From positions 1 to 33,642 of the forward strand of contig CAIJOK010000023.1 of assembly GCA_903822205.1 (NCBI GenBank): 33,642 nucleotides of DNA, in the 5' to 3' direction. The position numbers and the translations under genes were made by a program. A model generated the notes under the pieces. That model saw only the letters and a list, made by a program, of their open reading frames with translations. It ran no database searches and was not told the DNA's origin. Below, piece after piece: positions 30,212 to 33,642 of this stretch; within the stretch, counting starts at the first letter, position 1, and every line of letters starts with the position of its first letter. Source of the stretch: an uncultured beta proteobacterium. GTDB lineage: Bacteria; Pseudomonadota; Gammaproteobacteria; Burkholderiales; Burkholderiaceae_C.

Positions 30212-31387
30212 GTGAAGCCAAACCTCCTTGGTGCGCTAGCGCTGTCGATGTGTTTTCTGGTTGATCCTGTGATGGCGATGGGCAATGACCAGCAGCCCCT
30301 CAAGGCCTTGGGCTACCTGGCCTGGTGGATGCCTGACAGTTGGCGCAGCGTGCCGCTGAATGAGCTGGACCGACTTTTGTTTTTTGGCCTTACCGTCGAT
30401 CCATCAGGCCATGTGAGCGACCGACACGGATGGCCTGAGCAATGGCAAGAGCTGCAAGCCGCCACTCGCTTGCACCAAGTACCGGTCGATGTGGCCTTGA
30501 CCCTACTGGATGCCAAGGGCTTTAACGCCCTGTTTGGCTCTGAATCTGCGGTCAATACCCTGATGACCGATGCGCTAGAGCTGGCAAATCAAAGTCAGGT
30601 TGCCGGTCTGCATCTGGACGTTGAAGTCTACGATGGGGCCAACCCCATGGCCATCACGCACTACCGCAATTTTGTGGTCACCCTGGCCGGGCAATTGCAA
30701 CAACTGTCGCCCCCCAAAATCCTGTCCGTATTTTGTCAGGCCGGAGGTCATCCACCGCTCTACGATGCCGAGACTTTGCACCACGCCAGCCTGGTTGTGA
30801 TGCAGGCCTACGATACCCACTACCAGGGCAGCCCTAACGCCGGGCCGGTAGCCCCCCTGGCGGGGTCTGATGCCTTGACTTGGCGGTCTGCTGCATCCAC
30901 TGGTGTGGCGCTGGGGGTGCCTAAAGATCGGCTTGTGATGGGCTTTCCGCTCTACGGCTATGAGTGGCCGGTCAAAACGGGCCAACTGCGCAGTGCCGTT
31001 CAGGGTGGCGGCCAGGTCACCACCTTTGCCGCCGTTCCACCGAACGTGTTGCCGGCCATTCAAACCAGCATCACCCAGCGCGTGCAGCAGTACGGGGCCA
31101 CGCATGATCCTGTCAGCGGGTCATCTCATTACCAATTCAAGAATACAGGCGGTCGCCGCATCGAAGGCTGGTTTGAAGACTGGTGGTCGCTTGGAAAAAA
31201 GTTTGACTTTTTGGTCAAAGAGCAATTGGGCGGCATGGCTTTTTTTGTGCTGGGCTACGACGATGGCGCACTGGTTCGCTATTATTTGCAACGCCGTGGC
31301 CCCAAAAATCATGACGCTCTCCCTGTGACAGACCCCCCTGTTGATGCCGTACAGCCGACGATACAGAACGCTCCACCTGTACCCTAA
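30212..31387 (+). CDS. secreted GH18-like glycosidase
   Basis: 391 residues from a GTG at 30212, preferred because it gives a clean signal peptide (VKPNLLGALALSMCFLVDPVMA) with GGAG about 10 bases upstream; an ATG at 30191 in frame is the alternative. The mature part resembles the GH18 TIM barrel: LGYLAWWMPDSWRS opening, the catalytic strand VAGLHLDVE where the family has DGxDxDxE (Asp136 and the acid Glu138 kept, the first two Asp replaced by Ala and His134), MQAYDTHYQG, RLVMGFPLYGYEW and GGMAFFVLGYDDG. The catalytic Glu is kept, so hydrolysis is possible; GH18 normally cleaves beta-1,4-GlcNAc polymers. It ends in a Pro-rich tail. Placed as the last gene after a BcsB and BcsQ, where cellulose clusters carry the BcsZ cellulase. 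Confidence 0.75.
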   Translation: MKPNLLGALALSMCFLVDPVMAMGNDQQPLKALGYLAWWMPDSWRSVPLNELDRLLFFGLTVDPSGHVSDRHGWPEQWQELQAATRLHQVPVDVALTLLDAKGFNALFGSESAVNTLMTDALELANQSQVAGLHLDVEVYDGANPMAITHYRNFVVTLAGQLQQLSPPKILSVFCQAGGHPPLYDAETLHHASLVVMQAYDTHYQGSPNAGPVAPLAGSDALTWRSAASTGVALGVPKDRLVMGFPLYGYEWPVKTGQLRSAVQGGGQVTTFAAVPPNVLPAIQTSITQRVQQYGATHDPVSGSSHYQFKNTGGRRIEGWFEDWWSLGKKFDFLVKEQLGGMAFFVLGYDDGALVRYYLQRRGPKNHDALPVTDPPVDAVQPTIQNAPPVP

Positions 31388-31431
31388 CCAGTGCCATACT
31401 CTGACGCGCCCCACTGAAGAATCCAGCTCAA

Positions 31432-31959
31432 ATGCCCAGCCCTGCTCCGCCGCAACCGCGTGTCATAAAAAAGTACCCTAATCGCAGGCTCTACGATACC
31501 AGTTCATCTGCCTATATCACCCTGCCAGAGATCAGGCAATTGGTGATCGATCAACAGGCATTTGAAGTGATCGATGCCAAAACCGATGCCAACCTGACCC
31601 GCAGCATCTTGTTGCAGATTATTCTGGAGGCCGAAGCCGGCGGTGCGCCCTTGTTTACAGCCCCTGTGTTGGCCAGTTTGATCCGTTTTTATGGTCACGC
31701 CATGCAGGGTTTTCTGGGGGGGTATCTTGAAAAGAATATTCAGATGCTGATGGATATCCAAACCCAATTGGCCGAAAAAACCGGCGGCCTGACCCCCGAT
31801 ATGTGGACGCACTACCTCACACTACAAGCCCCCATGATGCAGGCGATGCTAGGCGGTACGCTGGACCAGTCCAAGGCCATGCTCACGGTCATGCAGGAGC
31901 AAATGCAGAGGCAAGCCGATCAGATGCTGGATGCCTTTGGCATTCGTCACAAGCCTTGA
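31432..31959 (+). CDS. phaR: polyhydroxyalkanoate synthesis repressor PhaR
   Basis: 175 residues. The N-terminal PHB/PHA accumulation regulator DNA-binding domain is unmistakable (VIKKYPNRRLYDTSSSAYITLPEIRQLV), followed by the second conserved block (TDANLTRSILLQIILEAEAGG, then LIRFYGHAMQGFLGGYLEKN). The Met/Gln-rich C-terminal helix is typical of betaproteobacterial PhaR. It represses phasin and pha genes and is released when it binds PHA granules. It starts 44 bases after the GH18-like gene and is probably an independent unit. The usual neighbours phaC/phaA/phaB are not in the window. It points to a PHA-storing betaproteobacterium. Confidence 0.95.
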   Translation: MPSPAPPQPRVIKKYPNRRLYDTSSSAYITLPEIRQLVIDQQAFEVIDAKTDANLTRSILLQIILEAEAGGAPLFTAPVLASLIRFYGHAMQGFLGGYLEKNIQMLMDIQTQLAEKTGGLTPDMWTHYLTLQAPMMQAMLGGTLDQSKAMLTVMQEQMQRQADQMLDAFGIRHKP

Positions 31960-31969
31960 CCCAACACCC

Positions 31970-32300
31970 TATTCCCGGATGGTTCCACCGGGATACCCAG
32001 CCGAAAACTCGCAGGCCAACTGCCAGCGTACCATCAAATCCTTGCACCAAAAAACGACCGCAGCGAACACAATCCAGCTTGTTGGCCAAGGGACTGACCG
32101 TATCGTGGCGATGCGCGCGTTCAGCATCTCCAACTGATCGATCATAGCCGAGGGGGCTAGTTTGAGGTTTTCCGGGGGGCAAACCAGATGCCACGGCAGC
32201 CAAAACACAGGTCGATTTCAACCCTGCCACCCGTCACACTGGCCAGGTTTTGTACCGTCATGGGTGCTCTACAGGTTGGGCATTGGGCCGTCAATGGCAT
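31970..32300 (-). pseudogene. frameshifted zinc-ribbon (zf-TFIIB type) protein gene
   Basis: On the minus strand, from an ATG at 32300, one frame encodes MPLTAQCPTCRAPM and VEIDLCFGCRGIWF, two CXXC pairs of a zf-TFIIB-type zinc ribbon, then stops early. The expected continuation (ENLKLAPSAMIDQLEML) is in the next frame, beginning at a run of six C/G (32175-32180). A third frame carries PLANKLDCVRCGRFLVQGF, the next expected CXXC segment, from about 32120 down. At least two frameshifts therefore separate pieces of one protein. The first is at a homopolymer and could be a sequencing error; the second is not at an obvious run, which favours genuine decay. It converges on phaR. Confidence 0.62.
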
Positions 32301-32490
32301 GAGGCTGTTTATCCCTAGAGCCTGCGTCAAAGCGAGATGTACACAAACAATCAGCCAACGACATGACAATCAGATTGACAATCATCCCTTGCAGAGCAGA
32401 AAACAAAGGTCAATTTTCATGACATGATCAGGCACACGTGGGTGGTATCCTTGCGAAAATCATCTGTCATTAACCACAATACATGCCACA

Positions 32491-32751
32491 ATGATCGAAA
32501 ACAAGCCAATGCGCGTTGTCGGACGCAATCACATTGCCCTACCCAGCTTGATGCCCAGTGCGGCAGCACTTCAGCAAGCGGCGATACATCAAGCCACTGC
32601 CTTGGCCATGATGCCACTTGCCACTTGCGGTGTACGCAAAGGCATTTATCGCTTTACCACCCATGAGCTGGCTAACCGCGCCAGCGATGATGCGCTTTGC
32701 GTTGCCATGTCGTTGAACACGGAGTTTTTGAGAGAGTACCCTCATGAGTGA
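32491..32751 (+). CDS. small conserved-looking protein, possible antitoxin-like partner
   Basis: 86 residues, no membrane segment. The C-terminal half contains KGIYRFTTHELANRAS, resembling small proteins of the form KGVYRFxxHEEAN that I recall next to nucleotidyltransferase genes; no function is known to me. The stop at 32749-32751 overlaps the next start (32744) by eight bases, so translation is probably coupled. The arrangement of a short gene overlapping an AbiEii-like nucleotidyltransferase gene is typical of toxin-antitoxin-like modules. The start ATG at 32491 could instead be the one at 32509 (MRVVGR). Confidence 0.6.
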   Translation: MIENKPMRVVGRNHIALPSLMPSAAALQQAAIHQATALAMMPLATCGVRKGIYRFTTHELANRASDDALCVAMSLNTEFLREYPHE

Positions 32752-33232
32752 TCACCCACAAGATACCGCTCGCCCAGCCAGTGTGGCTGACCTCAAATTA
32801 CTGCTCAGTGTATTACAAGCGCACGGAGTGGATTATTTTCTGATTGGTGGCTACGCACTCTATGCACTGGGCTACCAACGCGGTACGGTGGATATTGACC
32901 TCTTGCTGCGTCCCACCCTGGAGCAGGGAAATCAAGTCAAACAAGCCCTGCTGCTGTTACCCGACGGTGTTGCCAAAGATATGGACCCTGCATGGTTTAC
33001 AGAAGGTGACACTATTCGGGTTGCCGACGCTTTTGTGGTGGATCTAATGTTTAAGGCCTGCGGTGAAAGCTATGAATCTTTGCTGCCTTATGCTGTGACG
33101 ATCGACTTTGACGGCGTAGCACTCAGAACCGTCAATTTGGAAGGGCTGCTGAAAACAAAAATGACATCCCGCGAAAAAGACAAAATGGATCGCGTCATTT
33201 TGGAACGTGCGTTGGCGGCCAGCAAAAAGTAA
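32744..33232 (+). CDS. AbiEii-like nucleotidyltransferase
   Basis: 162 residues. The N-terminal half has the DNA polymerase-beta-type fold signature YFLIGGYALYALGYQRGTVDIDLLL, with the GG loop and the DxD metal pair (the two Asp in TVDIDLL), and a possible third acidic residue in AFVVDLMF. The C-terminal LLKTKMTSREKDKMDRVIL resembles the Lys/KDxxD block of AbiEii/DUF6036 nucleotidyltransferases. These occur as toxins of type IV-like AbiE systems or as orphan enzymes. It overlaps the small upstream gene. The classic AbiEi antitoxin (wHTH) is not present, so a functional toxin-antitoxin system is only a possibility. Confidence 0.78.
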   Translation: MSDHPQDTARPASVADLKLLLSVLQAHGVDYFLIGGYALYALGYQRGTVDIDLLLRPTLEQGNQVKQALLLLPDGVAKDMDPAWFTEGDTIRVADAFVVDLMFKACGESYESLLPYAVTIDFDGVALRTVNLEGLLKTKMTSREKDKMDRVILERALAASKK

Positions 33233-33529
33233 TGTCAACGTCCGGCGCTGAAAATCCGGTACTTGAGGATTGGGGTGTTGCTTGAATATTAACGGTTACT
33301 TTGGCCCTGCATGACATCGCATTGTGATAAAAGGTTTGAGGATACATTTGTCAGTTGAACCCATGACCCAGAATGTAATTATCAATAAGTTTGATACATC
33401 ATATTGCTTCAAAAAAAAGCGCGGACACACGTATTTAGTGCATTGAGTGCTATCAATAGATGACTTTTTATGTATTTAATTTTTATAAATATCATGCATT
33501 ATGAGTAACCGTTTAGACCCCCCGCCGTC

Positions 33530-33549
33530 ATTCCCGCTCAAGAGGGAAT
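33530..33549. repeat. REP-like palindrome
   Basis: ATTCCC (33530-33535) and GGGAAT (33544-33549) form an inverted repeat around CTCAAGA-like loop sequence, preceded by CCGTC and followed by CCAGTG, the form of the common dispersed CGTCATTCCCG...CGGGAATCCAG repeat. Confidence 0.65.
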
Positions 33550-33563
33550 CCAGTGTGATGTTG

Positions 33564-33642
33564 CCCCTCACCCCGGCCCTCTCCCCAAAGGGGCGAGGGA
33601 GTTTTGCCCTCTCCTCTGTGGGGAGAGGGTTAGGGTGAGGGG
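33564..33642. repeat. 23-bp imperfect inverted repeat at window end
   Basis: The left arm (33564-33586) begins CCCCTCACCCC and the right arm (33620-33642) ends GGGTGAGGGG; the arms match at 20 of 23 positions when one is reverse-complemented. The inside also contains GGGGCGAGGG and CCCTCTCC pieces. It resembles dispersed palindromic elements (small MITE- or REP-type) rather than a transposase-bearing IS. Confidence 0.8.

Larger units (their letters stand above)
33233..33642. other. 410-base AT-rich then repeat-rich end of window, no gene
   Basis: From the nucleotidyltransferase stop to about 33510 the sequence is AT-rich with no coding potential seen; the last ~120 bases are GC-rich repeats of the kind dispersed in proteobacterial genomes. 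The window ends exactly at the end of the second arm of an inverted repeat, which fits an assembly break at a repeat. Confidence 0.7.

Noticed and set aside
33564-33642. Intrinsic terminator or insertion sequence
   Set aside because: The inverted repeat has no following T run, is too long and imperfect for a terminator, and encodes no transposase.

Overview
The window looks like a chromosomal segment of a betaproteobacterium, probably Burkholderiales (Comamonadaceae/Rhodoferax-like). This is inferred from gene content and order: ubiJ-ubiB, yebC-purD-nadD-rsfS, a PHA-type phaR repressor and a BcsD/BcsP-type cellulose-synthase-like operon. No genome comparison was possible. No tRNA, rRNA, CRISPR array, transposase or prophage gene was seen.

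Layout. 1-3.4 kb: the 3' part of a multihaem c-type cytochrome (nine CXXCH motifs and one CX4CH are visible), then a TPR/beta-barrel outer-membrane protein. 3.5-7.5 kb: an orphan type-3 periplasmic solute-binding protein followed by a hybrid histidine kinase (HisKA-HATPase-REC-REC-HPt). 7.7-9.8 kb: ubiJ-ubiB for ubiquinone synthesis. 10-11.8 kb: a membrane class III adenylate cyclase. On the minus strand, 11.8-15.4 kb carries a tightly overlapping housekeeping block (ridA, yebC, purD, nadD, rsfS). 15.5-20.5 kb holds a second hybrid kinase with its own orphan lipoprotein sugar-type binding protein, and 20.6-22.5 kb holds riboflavin synthase and UDP-glucose dehydrogenase.

22.8-31.4 kb (plus strand) is the most unusual part. 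It is a BcsD-BcsP-BcsQ-BcsA-BcsB operon with ATGA start/stop overlaps at bcsP/Q, bcsQ/A and bcsA/B, followed by a second BcsQ-like ATPase and a secreted GH18-like protein. The BcsA homologue keeps the membrane layout and the SRYLYWR motif but has lost the catalytic signatures (DDG, DXD, TED, QXXRW), and its PilZ c-di-GMP motifs are altered. It therefore reads as a pseudo-glycosyltransferase in a conserved accessory scaffold. No bcsC or bcsZ is present here. Ten-base-period T-rich repeats occur upstream of bcsD and again upstream of the second bcsQ-like gene. The divergent ugd makes UDP-glucuronate.

31.4-33.6 kb: phaR, a frameshifted zinc-ribbon pseudogene, a small protein overlapping an AbiEii-like nucleotidyltransferase (a toxin-antitoxin-like pair), and a repeat-rich end with REP-like and long inverted repeats.

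Two themes recur: signalling (two binding-protein/hybrid-kinase pairs and an adenylate cyclase) and envelope or exopolymer functions.
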